DNA of 10,356 nt from Deltaproteobacteria bacterium (GCA_013287405.1 JABDDW010000056.1:1-10356); one strand, 5' to 3'. Numbered from the stretch's first letter, positions 1 through 10,049 are shown. A program made the numbers and translations. Notes: generated by a model not told the origin, from the letters alone.

Positions 1-2081
1 CCAAAAGCCTTGGCGCTCTGAGCGTAGTCCTTCTTCACCTCGAGATCTTGGGCCTTTTTAAAGTTAGCCTTTTCAACCAAGTCTCTCACGTCGGTTTGAA
101 ATCCAGTTTCAATCAGCGCGTGGTTATTCATAAAGCCTTGGCCGGCTTGCGCCAAAGCTCCGTAGTCTTTCTTCAAATTATAAATATCTAAAATGAGATT
201 TGCCGAATAAACCGCGTATTGGGTGCGGGGGTGTTCCGCCACTATCCTTTTAAAAAAGGCTATGGCGTCTTCAAAATGGTTGTAAGCGTAATTTAAACGC
301 CCCATTTTGAATTCCACGTCAACGATCTTCTCACCTCGTGGGAAGCTTTTGGTGTAACGATCCCCCGCTTTAATAAACTCGGCCTCGGCCTCTTCAAAAG
401 GAACTGGTTCTAAACTGTCTCCCACCATTTTTTTAACATCGTCATCACTTCTTAACTCTTTCTCCAAAGACAAGAGGGTGTTCAGTACAGCGGACTCAAA
501 GTACTTCCCTTTTGGATCTACGTCGGCCACATAGCGATACTGCTTGGCGGCGCTGGGGAAATCTTTCAGTGCATACAGAAGCTCCGCATAGAAAAATCGC
601 ATTTCGTTAGCCTTAGGAGCCGAAGGAAATTTATTGAGATACATTTCATAAGCGAGGCGTGTATTAACCAACTCGTTCTTTTTTTGTGTGTTTTGTGCGT
701 TCTTGTGGGTCAATAACACATAATTTCTTAGAGCTGATTCTCGAAGAGTATAAGAATCTGAAATTAACTTTTTATTAACAGCATTGGCTTTGGCCCATTC
801 ACTATCTGGACCGAAACTGTCGACCCAAAGATAGAGCTCATTACGATAGATCTCTTGATTTTTTGAAGTCGCAAGGTTCACAACAATTTGATACTGGTAA
901 TCAAAGGCTTTGGGTGCTGTGGGATTATATTCTAAGAGTTCTTTAAAAAGATATATGGCATCTTCTTTTCGACCCGAATCACTATAGAGATAGGCTAATT
1001 TTTCGAGCATAACATATTGAGCTTTTTCTCCTCCAACTTGATAGAAATATTCTCGGGCGGTTTTATAGTTACCCACCTCGCTGTAGAACAAGACAATGTC
1101 TTTGAGCGCTTCACTTCCCAGACGGATCTTGCTAACGGCCCGTCGTCCGTCGGAACTCCCGGTATCAGCCCCATGACGACTGATGTTTATAACCTCTTCC
1201 AAGGTCTTGAGGCCCTTGCCTGATTGTCCCAGTCGATATTGACACCAAGCAATTTTGTAAAGGGCAAAAGTGTAGAGCCGTGCACGGCGATTTTGTAAAA
1301 TATTGGCGTAAGACTTTAAAGCATCTGCCCATTTGTCATTATCAAAATAGTACTCGCCCAAAGCAAAGTAGGCTTCCGAAACGTAGGGAGATTTCGGATA
1401 GTTTTTTGTCAACTGCTGGTAGTATCCCACACCCTTTTTAACCTGCTCAAGTTCCACGTAGTTATACCCTAAGAAAAAGAGCGCCTGATCCACCTTGGGG
1501 CTTTTTGGAAAATCGTGGAGGTAAAATTCATACAATTTAATGGCTTTGAGATTATACTCTTTTGACTTAGAGAGGTTCAGTACAGGTTTTGGACCTCGAC
1601 TCCCATTTTTTAGATATAGGTTCAAACGATCATCAAAGTCTTTCTGAAGTCCGTATTCAATGAACTTAGCTTTCTCGACATAGAGCTCAGCAAGGCGCAA
1701 CCAAAGTTCGCCACGATTTGGACTCTTCGCATATTGCTGGGTCAGTTTATAGAGCTCTTGAATGCCTTCCTCAGTCACTTGGTTGAGTTTTTCTTCATCC
1801 GTTCCCGCATCGCGAAAGAGATCAGTGCTTCGGGGAGGCTTGACCTGTGAAAGAGGAACTCCCGTAGGGCCCTTTTGAGTTTCAGCCTCTGGCAGAGCTA
1901 AACTTTGCTTTTTTATCGCAATATTGGCGTTGCTGCCCCTTGTCCCTAAGTCTTGTAAAAGCTCATTGACCGTAACCTTCTTTCTCTTTTTTTTCTTGGA
2001 ATCTTTGGTGCCCTGGCCAAATGCCATCACTGAACTTAGGACCACGATTAAGGTTAAAAATCCTAGAGATTTAGGTTTCAT
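1..2081 (-). CDS. Large secreted TPR-repeat protein, 3' end outside the window
   Basis: I translated this frame from the ATG at 2081-2079 and found it open through 693 codons to the window edge, so the stop and C-terminus are missing. Residues 1-22 look like a signal peptide (MKPK, hydrophobic LGFLTLIVVLSSVMAFG), followed by a very basic stretch (KKKKRKK, about 29-35). From about residue 115 onward the protein is made of TPR-like helical hairpins, for example ELWLRLAELYVEKAKF, AYFALGEYYFDNDKWADAL, KLAYLYSDSGRKEDAIYLF and FYAELLYALKDFPSAAKQY. TPR arrays bind partner proteins; here the likely location is the periplasm or inner face of the outer membrane. The gene follows the 539-aa TPR gene by 3 nt, with two TAA codons directly before the ATG and only a weak Shine-Dalgarno, so it probably depends on coupling. 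It resembles the large TPR proteins of myxobacterial gliding clusters (AgmU/AglT type), but that link is inferred from memory of the family and context. Exact function unknown. Confidence 0.88.
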   Translation of the reverse strand, partial: MKPKSLGFLTLIVVLSSVMAFGQGTKDSKKKKRKKVTVNELLQDLGTRGSNANIAIKKQSLALPEAETQKGPTGVPLSQVKPPRSTDLFRDAGTDEEKLNQVTEEGIQELYKLTQQYAKSPNRGELWLRLAELYVEKAKFIEYGLQKDFDDRLNLYLKNGSRGPKPVLNLSKSKEYNLKAIKLYEFYLHDFPKSPKVDQALFFLGYNYVELEQVKKGVGYYQQLTKNYPKSPYVSEAYFALGEYYFDNDKWADALKSYANILQNRRARLYTFALYKIAWCQYRLGQSGKGLKTLEEVINISRHGADTGSSDGRRAVSKIRLGSEALKDIVLFYSEVGNYKTAREYFYQVGGEKAQYVMLEKLAYLYSDSGRKEDAIYLFKELLEYNPTAPKAFDYQYQIVVNLATSKNQEIYRNELYLWVDSFGPDSEWAKANAVNKKLISDSYTLRESALRNYVLLTHKNAQNTQKKNELVNTRLAYEMYLNKFPSAPKANEMRFFYAELLYALKDFPSAAKQYRYVADVDPKGKYFESAVLNTLLSLEKELRSDDDVKKMVGDSLEPVPFEEAEAEFIKAGDRYTKSFPRGEKIVDVEFKMGRLNYAYNHFEDAIAFFKRIVAEHPRTQYAVYSANLILDIYNLKKDYGALAQAGQGFMNNHALIETGFQTDVRDLVEKANFKKAQDLEVKKDYAQSAKAF

Positions 2082-2084
2082 TTA

Positions 2085-3704
2085 TTATTCGCAGCCTTGC
2101 GTTCCCACGTAATGGTAGTCCCCAATTTCATCTAGCCAGTACTCTCCGTAGAACTTGTAGTAGTCATACCCATTTTGAATATAATAACTTCGACTCTTCG
2201 AATCGTCGACCTGTCCTGACGAGAACCCCTTACCCGATATTTTTCTTTTCAGAGCCTCTTTTTGCCCATTAAGCATTTCATACTTTGCGAAATTGTATTG
2301 CTCAAACATGTCAGCCAAGTCCTTTTTCATATTGAGCATATGGGTTCGAATAATGTTCCCCTCAACCTTAATACTTGTATCAATCCGCCCTTTCACCAAT
2401 TGCTTGGCATAAGCTCCAACCGGTGCGCGCTTCCACCATGTGGGCATAGCGTTAATGACATCCTGTTCTTCTCGAAGCTTGTTAATGTAAGTGTAGGTGT
2501 GCTTGAAGTCACCTTCGCGGATGGTCTCACGGGCCACCAAGAAGGGAATCCTCAAACCGTTCTTAGCTTTGGTATCACTTTTTAGGGCATCATAGTTCCG
2601 GGCCACTTTCTCAATCTCAGTAAAATACTGAACTGGGTCGCTCACGGTATTTGTGAACTCTTCAAGACGAGTTTGGACGGGTTGGTAAATGCGCTCAAAT
2701 AATCCTAGGGTTTTCGCCATTTCGTCGTATTGACAGATGTAGAGGTAAACGATTCCACGCAATAAAATAGATTCGGGTAAATAAAAATCTTCGTAAAAAG
2801 GAGAATGAAGAGACTGCAAGTTACTTAACACTGATCTAAACTGGGCGGCACGGATATGAGCCCAACTGGATTCAAAAAGAGAATCATGCCAGGCTTGGGT
2901 GTCTTTAGGGATTTCTCGATAAAGCTCGACGGCCATGTCCCATTTGTGGGCCTGGTAATAGACTCGCGCCATTCCCATCAAGGCGGAGACTCGATCGGTA
3001 TCGGTCACCCCGGCATCTTTTCTAAACTCAGCTAGTGTGGTATAAGCGCGAAGGGCGTGGTTTAAGTCATTTTTCTTAACGTAAGCAAGCCCTTCCATGT
3101 ATTTTGCTTTTGGATAGTAAGGAGAGCTTTCCGGTACTCTAGCAAAACTATCGGCGGCGGCATCCCAATTTCCTTTTCTACTTTGATACTCCCCGATGCG
3201 GTAGCGTAACATATCTTGATTTTCTTTCGGAAAATCTTCGACGTTGATTTTGCCAATAGCGTAATTTATTAGGGTGTCGTCGTTGAGAGAATCAGCGGCC
3301 AAAGATAATTTTCTCAAAGATTGCTTCATGTAACGGGTATCCGCATTTCGAACCACATCGACAAACTGAAAAGCAGAAACCTGATTCATCTTCATTTCAT
3401 AGAACATTAAACCCAAAATATATTTTATACGCATCCGCTCAGCCAAGAATCTCGGATTTCGTGTCATATTAAAGAGTTTAAAACTAGCCGCTGCGTATTT
3501 ACCTTGTTTGGCGAGATTTAAAGCTGCGTTAAGCTCGGCTGCGGCCGCAGCGGACATTCCTACCTTAGCACTGGGCTGGGGTGCTAAATGGCCGTGCCTC
3601 ATCGGGGCCATCGTTTTCTTGCCCGCAGCTCGACTGATCTCTTGAGAAAAGAAAAACGCCAAAAGGCATAACGACAAAGCGATAATCGGCAATTTCTTTT
3701 TCAT
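2085..3704 (-). CDS. Secreted TPR protein, GltC-like (539 aa)
   Basis: The start is the ATG at 3704, overlapping the upstream stop as ATGA, with GGAG five bases upstream. Residues 1-27 form a signal peptide (MKKK, hydrophobic IIALSLCLLAFFFS, cleavage near SRAA), so the product is exported. Residues about 52-80, 165-225 and 240-265 show TPR-type hairpins (e.g. YQSRKGNWDAAADSFARV, GLAYVKKNDLNHALRAYTTL). Residues about 272-342 hold SLFESSWAHIRAAQF, LHSPFYEDFYLPES and ICQYDEMAKTLGLFERIYQP, a pattern I recall from periplasmic TPR proteins of myxobacteria and Bdellovibrio. The C-terminus (about 504-539) is rich in Tyr/Trp, with GEYWLDEIGDYHYV and a Cys two residues before the end. Lying directly after two outer-membrane barrel genes, it is a plausible periplasmic partner of those barrels, like GltC beside GltA/GltB in Myxococcus. 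Export and TPR character are seen; the GltC equivalence is inference. Confidence 0.9.
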   Translation of the reverse strand: MKKKLPIIALSLCLLAFFFSQEISRAAGKKTMAPMRHGHLAPQPSAKVGMSAAAAAELNAALNLAKQGKYAAASFKLFNMTRNPRFLAERMRIKYILGLMFYEMKMNQVSAFQFVDVVRNADTRYMKQSLRKLSLAADSLNDDTLINYAIGKINVEDFPKENQDMLRYRIGEYQSRKGNWDAAADSFARVPESSPYYPKAKYMEGLAYVKKNDLNHALRAYTTLAEFRKDAGVTDTDRVSALMGMARVYYQAHKWDMAVELYREIPKDTQAWHDSLFESSWAHIRAAQFRSVLSNLQSLHSPFYEDFYLPESILLRGIVYLYICQYDEMAKTLGLFERIYQPVQTRLEEFTNTVSDPVQYFTEIEKVARNYDALKSDTKAKNGLRIPFLVARETIREGDFKHTYTYINKLREEQDVINAMPTWWKRAPVGAYAKQLVKGRIDTSIKVEGNIIRTHMLNMKKDLADMFEQYNFAKYEMLNGQKEALKRKISGKGFSSGQVDDSKSRSYYIQNGYDYYKFYGEYWLDEIGDYHYVGTQGCE

Positions 3705-4627
3705 CTATACTCCGCACCGGGAAAGAAAAAACTCATCCCTATTGTCGCATGGAGGTTAGTGAAGAAACTTGTGCTGTTGTTTATGGTTGAAGTCGCACTG
3801 TAGCCATACCAGCTGATATCCCACCTGGCCGCTGCCCATTTGGCCAAAGCAAAAAGTTGGCCGGCCCCAAGGTGAATAGTGGGTGCTCCTGAACTTCCAC
3901 TAGTGCCCGTAACTCCGATACCACCAGAAAAATAGAAGTCAAAGGGGATAATGCTATTGTTAAGAAACGCAACCTTACCGTAGATGGGATCCCATTTTGC
4001 GTCGGCACCAAAGAAAGAATTAACCGTCGAAAGGGACTGAGTTTGCACGCCTACGTTTTGAAGTTCGCTAGTAACACTCTTGTTGCTCGTGCTGATACTT
4101 ATGGCCGACGCTTCGATACCCCAATTTTCATTAAAGTAAAAACCAAGACGCCCCCCAACGACAAGATCTGAGAAAAAGGCGTCGTTCATAATGAGACCAA
4201 AATTAGGAAAAAACTCGAACCGATGGGTCTTTGGCAAAAATCGCTTGGTGATGACTGCAATATCGCTAAATGGAGCGAGCTTTCCCAACCCCGCAAGCTC
4301 CGCTGGGGTTTTATTTCGAGTGGGTTTAGCGCTGTTTCGTGTGGTGTCTACTGGAGGAAGAGGAGGGCTTTGTGGACTCGACGGCGGTGCCGCGCCGTTG
4401 AGTTCGTCCGCCTTTGAAGGCGCTACTGGAGGCATAACTGTACTTGGTGGAGGAGTTTTTGAATTATTCTCAACGGCGTTGTCTTGAGCGCCTTCAGAAG
4501 TTTGATCAGTTCCCGTCCCCACACTGGTCTCTGGGACATTAGTATCAAAGGGAATTTCTTGGGCCATCCCGATGGTTGAAAATACCAGAGCTAAAAAAAC
4601 AATTTTCAAAGCGTTGGTAGTAACCAC
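3701..4627 (-). CDS. Outer-membrane beta-barrel protein with Pro-rich N-terminal linker (308 aa)
   Basis: Starts with GTG at 4627; GGGAG lies four bases upstream, and the start lies 22 nt inside the preceding gene. Residues 1-22 are a signal peptide (hydrophobic KIVFLALVFSTIG, cleavage near MAQ). Residues about 23-118 are a low-complexity Ser/Thr/Asn/Pro linker, with prolines concentrated at 59-92. From about 122 on, amphipathic beta strands alternate with short loops: KRFLPKTHRFEFFPNFG, MNDAFF, GGRLGFYFNENWGIEAS, WDPIYGKVAF and GAGQLFALAKWAAARWDISW, ending near FTNLHATIGMSFFF. The barrel part lines up with the upstream gene product (KRF.P, R.E, FG...ND.F, VG....Y, P.YGK), so the two are tandem paralogues of a barrel family shared by myxobacteria and Bdellovibrio. 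It likely sits in the outer membrane, with the linker reaching into the periplasm. In Myxococcus, GltA/GltB are such a pair; equivalence is inferred. The downstream TPR gene overlaps its stop as ATGA. Confidence 0.88.
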   Translation of the reverse strand: MVTTNALKIVFLALVFSTIGMAQEIPFDTNVPETSVGTGTDQTSEGAQDNAVENNSKTPPPSTVMPPVAPSKADELNGAAPPSSPQSPPLPPVDTTRNSAKPTRNKTPAELAGLGKLAPFSDIAVITKRFLPKTHRFEFFPNFGLIMNDAFFSDLVVGGRLGFYFNENWGIEASAISISTSNKSVTSELQNVGVQTQSLSTVNSFFGADAKWDPIYGKVAFLNNSIIPFDFYFSGGIGVTGTSGSSGAPTIHLGAGQLFALAKWAAARWDISWYGYSATSTINNSTSFFTNLHATIGMSFFFPGAEYR

Positions 4628-5337
4628 ACGGCTCCCAGTGTAATAAAAAGCTCTGTAACAGTTGTTGTCGTACCGGACCCGCCTAAGACATCAGGCTTAG
4701 TATAAAAAAGCGTCGATAAATCGAGTTTAATTCCAAAATTACGCGTAAAAAAGAATCTTTCATTGAGTCCCAAGCCACCGGTAGCACTCGAACCTCCGGC
4801 ACTAAGATTAAGCATCCCTGCCCGAGCCGTTGCTGAAATATTTAAGTTTAAGACGCTTTGTTTGGTGAGACTGATCTTCCCATAATAGGGAGTAAACTCG
4901 TATTCGGCTAAAGTGGTGAAAGTAGGACTGGGATTTTGGGTGAATGGAATTTTCTGAGTGGCTCCGTTGACCCCTTGAATTTGACTCACATAACCCGTAT
5001 TAGAATTCGCATACCCCACAACCATAAGGCCGAAGGCATGAATCTCACTCAAATGGTATTGAACTTCGAGCCCTACGGGATAACTGTATAAGAACGGATC
5101 ATTGAGGGAGGTCCCAAAAAATCCTCCAAGTTCAATCCGACCTTCCGTCGGTACAAATCGCTTCTTAACAGCTTCCGGCTGATCAAAAACGGGAAGAACA
5201 GATTCCCGGGCGAGTTCTGATTCAGGGAATTGGACCACTTCATCAGCAGCTTTCGCTAAGCCAGAAAGTGCAAATAAAGCCATAAGAAAACAAGCTAAAA
5301 GTATCCACGTCAGAGGAGACTTGAGCCATGTCTTCAT
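4606..5337 (-). CDS. Outer-membrane beta-barrel protein (243 aa)
   Basis: The ATG at 5337 overlaps the kdsC stop as ATGA and has a near-ideal AGGAGG five bases upstream, so the start is firm. Residues 1-30 form a long signal peptide (MKTWLKSPLTW, then a hydrophobic core, cleavage after AKA). The mature N-terminus (31-58) is acidic. The barrel starts at about residue 59 with KKRFVPTEGRIELGGFFG, then SLNDPFLYSYPVGLEVQYHL, YEFTPYYGKISL, and beta-rich stretches through to FITLGAVWLLPTL. Conserved spots shared with the next gene are KRF.P, R.E, FG...ND.F, VG....Y and P.YGK, giving a tandem paralogue pair. This pattern fits the small 'outer membrane beta-barrel domain' family of myxobacteria and Bdellovibrio that includes the gliding proteins GltA/GltB. 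No enzyme motif is visible. Its ligand, if any, cannot be read from the sequence. The C-terminal residue is Leu rather than the common Phe. Confidence 0.9.
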   Translation of the reverse strand: MKTWLKSPLTWILLACFLMALFALSGLAKAADEVVQFPESELARESVLPVFDQPEAVKKRFVPTEGRIELGGFFGTSLNDPFLYSYPVGLEVQYHLSEIHAFGLMVVGYANSNTGYVSQIQGVNGATQKIPFTQNPSPTFTTLAEYEFTPYYGKISLTKQSVLNLNISATARAGMLNLSAGGSSATGGLGLNERFFFTRNFGIKLDLSTLFYTKPDVLGGSGTTTTVTELFITLGAVWLLPTL

Positions 5338-5861
5338 TTGGCCCTCCTCTTTTTTACTTTTGTTTGAGCCAGTGACCCGTGAGCCCGTATGAGATCAACC
5401 ACTTCTCGAACGGCTCCGTAACCACCCTCGGTCTTGGTGACGTAATGGGCTGCTTTTTTGACCTCTCCGACGGCATTAGGGACGGTGGCTGCAAAACCCA
5501 CTTCCTCTAAAATCGGGATGTCAAAGATTTCGTCCCCTATGAAAGCAATTTCGTCTTTCTTGAAGCCTGTTTTTTTTATGATTTCTTGAAAGGGAATTCT
5601 TTTATCTGCAACTTCTAAATAAAAATGCTTTATATTTAAAAAGCTCATCCTTTGGACGACGTCATCAGACTTGCCGCCAGAAATAACGCCGACTTCGTAA
5701 CCGAGATCCATTAGAAGTTTCATTCCTACGCCGTCCTTAACGTGAAAAAAACGACGCCACTTCCCTTCGGTATCAATCCAAAGCCGACCGTCCGTTAGAA
5801 CACCGTCCACATCACAAATGAGCATCCGGACTCGCTTGAGTCGCTGTTGAAGGTGGCGCAT
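5334..5861 (-). CDS. kdsC: 3-deoxy-D-manno-octulosonate-8-phosphate phosphatase (KdsC)
   Basis: Hydrolyses KDO-8-phosphate to KDO plus phosphate in the cytoplasm, a step of LPS inner-core synthesis. It is a HAD-superfamily enzyme of the small, capless C0 type that works as a tetramer. Seen: motif I DVDGVLTDG (17-25; nucleophile D17, acid/base D19), motif II with S61 in VISGGKS, motif III K87 in ADKR, and motif IV GDEIFDIP (109-116; D110 and D114 for Mg). E111 replaces a commonly seen Asp. Length (175 aa) is normal for the family. The C-terminus ends in a basic tail (KVKKRRAK). The ATG at 5861 has no clear Shine-Dalgarno; M13 (ATG at 5825) is an alternative, but the longer start gives the usual helix before motif I. 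It follows kdsD by 94 nt and its stop overlaps the next gene by 4 nt (ATGA), tying KDO synthesis to the barrel/TPR genes. Confidence 0.95.
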   Translation of the reverse strand: MRHLQQRLKRVRMLICDVDGVLTDGRLWIDTEGKWRRFFHVKDGVGMKLLMDLGYEVGVISGGKSDDVVQRMSFLNIKHFYLEVADKRIPFQEIIKKTGFKKDEIAFIGDEIFDIPILEEVGFAATVPNAVGEVKKAAHYVTKTEGGYGAVREVVDLIRAHGSLAQTKVKKRRAK

Positions 5862-5955
5862 ACTAGAGATTATTCTTGCAAAATCCAGAGTGAAACGGAA
5901 GGTTTAAATAAAATCCATACTTAGGTCTAATTTGAAAACTGTACCGAAGGCTTGT
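5862..5955 (-). promoter_or_regulatory. 94-nt gap upstream of kdsC, possible internal promoter
   Basis: This is the only sizeable gap inside the leftward gene row. Read on the minus strand it is AT-rich, with TATTTAAA and AATAAT elements that could serve as -10 boxes, but no convincing -35 pairs with them at 16-18 bp. There is no hairpin followed by a T-run, so I see no terminator. A promoter serving kdsC and the barrel/TPR genes is plausible from position, not demonstrated by sequence. Confidence 0.25.
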
Positions 5956-6936
5956 CTACCGAACCCGTGCTTTTAGCAGATCTTGAAGATGAATCATTCC
6001 CACCGGCGCTTTTGGCTTAGAAGAATTTCGGTCAACTACAAATAAATTTTGAATAGCGAACTGCTCCATCAAAAATAAGGCACGCTCTGCAAGCTCAGAC
6101 GCTTCAATGGTTTTAGGCTGAGTCCCCATAATATCTTTTGCCGTATCGTCGAGAGGATTCTTGGCCTTATCGAGTCTTCGACGTAGATCTCCGTCTGTTA
6201 TGGTTCCAACAAGGTTGCCCCCATTATCTACAACACCACAGACACCACGAACCTCAGCCGCAGTCATTTGACTTATCACTTCTTTGGCCTTGGTTTCGGG
6301 AGTAACCAGGGGGAGAGAACTTCCACTGTGCATCAAATCTTTTACGTGAGTGAGAAGTTTTCGGCCTAAACTTCCGCCGGGATGAAATTGAGCAAAATCT
6401 TCAGCCTTAAAGCCCCGTTGTGAAAGGGCAGCTACGGCTAATGCATCTCCCATGGCAAGAGCTGCGGTAGTGCTTGCCGTCGGTGCAAGCCCCAGGGGAC
6501 AGGCCTCTTCTCTAACGGAAACATCTAATGCAATGTCACTGGCTTGGGCGAGGCTGGAAGATAAGCTTCCCGTCATCGAAATAATCTTCAAACCCTTGCG
6601 TTTAGCGAATTGAACGATGTTTCTCATCTCATCGGTCTCTCCACGATAAGAAAGAGCCAAAATGACGTCCCCACCAGAAATGGCCCCAAGATCCCCATGA
6701 GAGGTTTCAGCAGGACTCACAAAAACAGCCGGAGTCCCCGTTGAAGAAAATGTAGAAGCAATTTTACGAGCTATTTGTCCGGATTTACCCATACCCGTGA
6801 CAACCACCTTGCCTCTGCACTCGAGGAGAAGAATTATGGCCTGGTCAAATCTCTCGTCTAGCTTTTCTCGAAGCTCAAGAATACTTTTGGCTTCAATTTC
6901 AAAAACTTTCTTAGCTTCACCTATAGACGAACCCAT
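5956..6936 (-). CDS. kdsD: Arabinose-5-phosphate isomerase, KpsF/KdsD family (SIS + two CBS domains)
   Basis: Interconverts ribulose-5-phosphate and arabinose-5-phosphate, the first committed step to KDO, in the cytoplasm. Length (326 aa) matches E. coli KdsD/KpsF. Seen: SIS domain at about 38-175, with VVVTGMGKSGQIARKIA (44-60), SPAETSHGDLG (74-84) and the family signature EEACPLGLAPTASTTAALAM (143-162). FHPGGSLGRKLL (184-195) closes the isomerase part. Two CBS domains follow (about 198-255 and 265-324; GTITDGDLRRRL, VGMIHLQDLLKA), which usually bind nucleotides and may regulate activity. Oddity: the segment normally reading S-N/x-S-G-E-T is SYRGET (96-101), with Arg where Ser normally helps hold the sugar phosphate. 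The ATG at 6936 lies 3 nt after the pyrG stop with GGAAGG six bases upstream. GutQ-type isomerase is the alternative, but the kds neighbours favour KdsD. Confidence 0.93.
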   Translation of the reverse strand: MGSSIGEAKKVFEIEAKSILELREKLDERFDQAIILLLECRGKVVVTGMGKSGQIARKIASTFSSTGTPAVFVSPAETSHGDLGAISGGDVILALSYRGETDEMRNIVQFAKRKGLKIISMTGSLSSSLAQASDIALDVSVREEACPLGLAPTASTTAALAMGDALAVAALSQRGFKAEDFAQFHPGGSLGRKLLTHVKDLMHSGSSLPLVTPETKAKEVISQMTAAEVRGVCGVVDNGGNLVGTITDGDLRRRLDKAKNPLDDTAKDIMGTQPKTIEASELAERALFLMEQFAIQNLFVVDRNSSKPKAPVGMIHLQDLLKARVR

Positions 6937-6939
6937 AGA

Positions 6940-9449
<2,510 letters not shown>

Positions 9450-9461
9450 AAACCCTTAAAG

Positions 9462-10049
9462 TTACGTTCTTGGTTTAATCCAGGCTTTGAATATAGCGTC
9501 TTCCAGCTCCCTAACTCCATCATTATTTAAGGCCGAGACGGGTTTAAAGAACCCTTCTTTGAGGCCAGAGGTTTTTAACCAGTTTTTATAAAGCTTTAGA
9601 GACTCTTGGCGAGACAACTTGTCTATTTTCGTGAGGACGCAGAGGCACTCAAGGCCGCGGTTTTGGGCCAAACTCAACATCATTTGTTCGTCTTTTGTCC
9701 AATCTCTTCGCATATCGCAAACTAAAAGAAATCCCACAAGATTTTTCCGCTCATTAAAAAAAGTCTCTATCATTTTGGCCCATAAGTCTCTTTCATCAAA
9801 ATTCCTTGCGGCATAGCCATATCCAGGTAAATCGACGAGCCGATATTTTTCTCCAACATCAAAGAAGTTTATCAACCGAGTTTTTCCTGGTGTACCGCTA
9901 ATTTTGGCCACCTTATGTCCGCCGCACATGGCGTTGAGAAGCGTACTCTTCCCGGCGTTGGAGCGCCCAACGATAGCCACTTCGGGCTTAAGCTCGTCGG
10001 GATAATCTTGAGGGGAGACTGCACTTTTTACAAATTTCGCTACGGTCAT
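9462..10049 (-). CDS. engB: Ribosome biogenesis GTP-binding protein EngB/YsxC
   Basis: TRAFAC-class GTPase (YihA/YsxC/EngB family) needed for late assembly of the large ribosomal subunit; cytoplasmic. Length (195 aa) is typical. Seen: G1 GRSNAGKST (28-36), G2 region ISGTPGKTRLINFF (50-63, with T53 and T57), G3 DLPGYG (73-78), G4 TKIDK (140-144) and G5 SA (172-173), so a complete GTP-binding site. The N-terminal lead-in KFVKSAVSPQDYP is typical for the family. It is the first gene of the leftward row; an ATG at 10049 is preceded only by a weak purine stretch (GGTAGAG). It is functionally unrelated to the KDO genes that follow 12 nt downstream, but the tight spacing says they are co-transcribed. 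Its promoter should lie in the divergent region, though I found no convincing one. Confidence 0.96.
   Translation of the reverse strand: MTVAKFVKSAVSPQDYPDELKPEVAIVGRSNAGKSTLLNAMCGGHKVAKISGTPGKTRLINFFDVGEKYRLVDLPGYGYAARNFDERDLWAKMIETFFNERKNLVGFLLVCDMRRDWTKDEQMMLSLAQNRGLECLCVLTKIDKLSRQESLKLYKNWLKTSGLKEGFFKPVSALNNDGVRELEDAIFKAWIKPRT

Noticed and set aside
2262..2585. 107-codon plus-strand open frame opposite the TPR gene
   Set aside because: Antisense to a well-supported secreted TPR protein, with no family features.
3538..3551. 14-bp GC-rich palindrome including GCGGCCGC
   Set aside because: Sits within a run of Ala codons in the TPR gene; explained by repeated GCN codons rather than a regulatory site.
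4191..4487. 98-codon plus-strand open frame rich in Gly
   Set aside because: It is the reverse reading of the Pro-rich linker of the second barrel protein; Gly richness is a mirror of the Pro codons.
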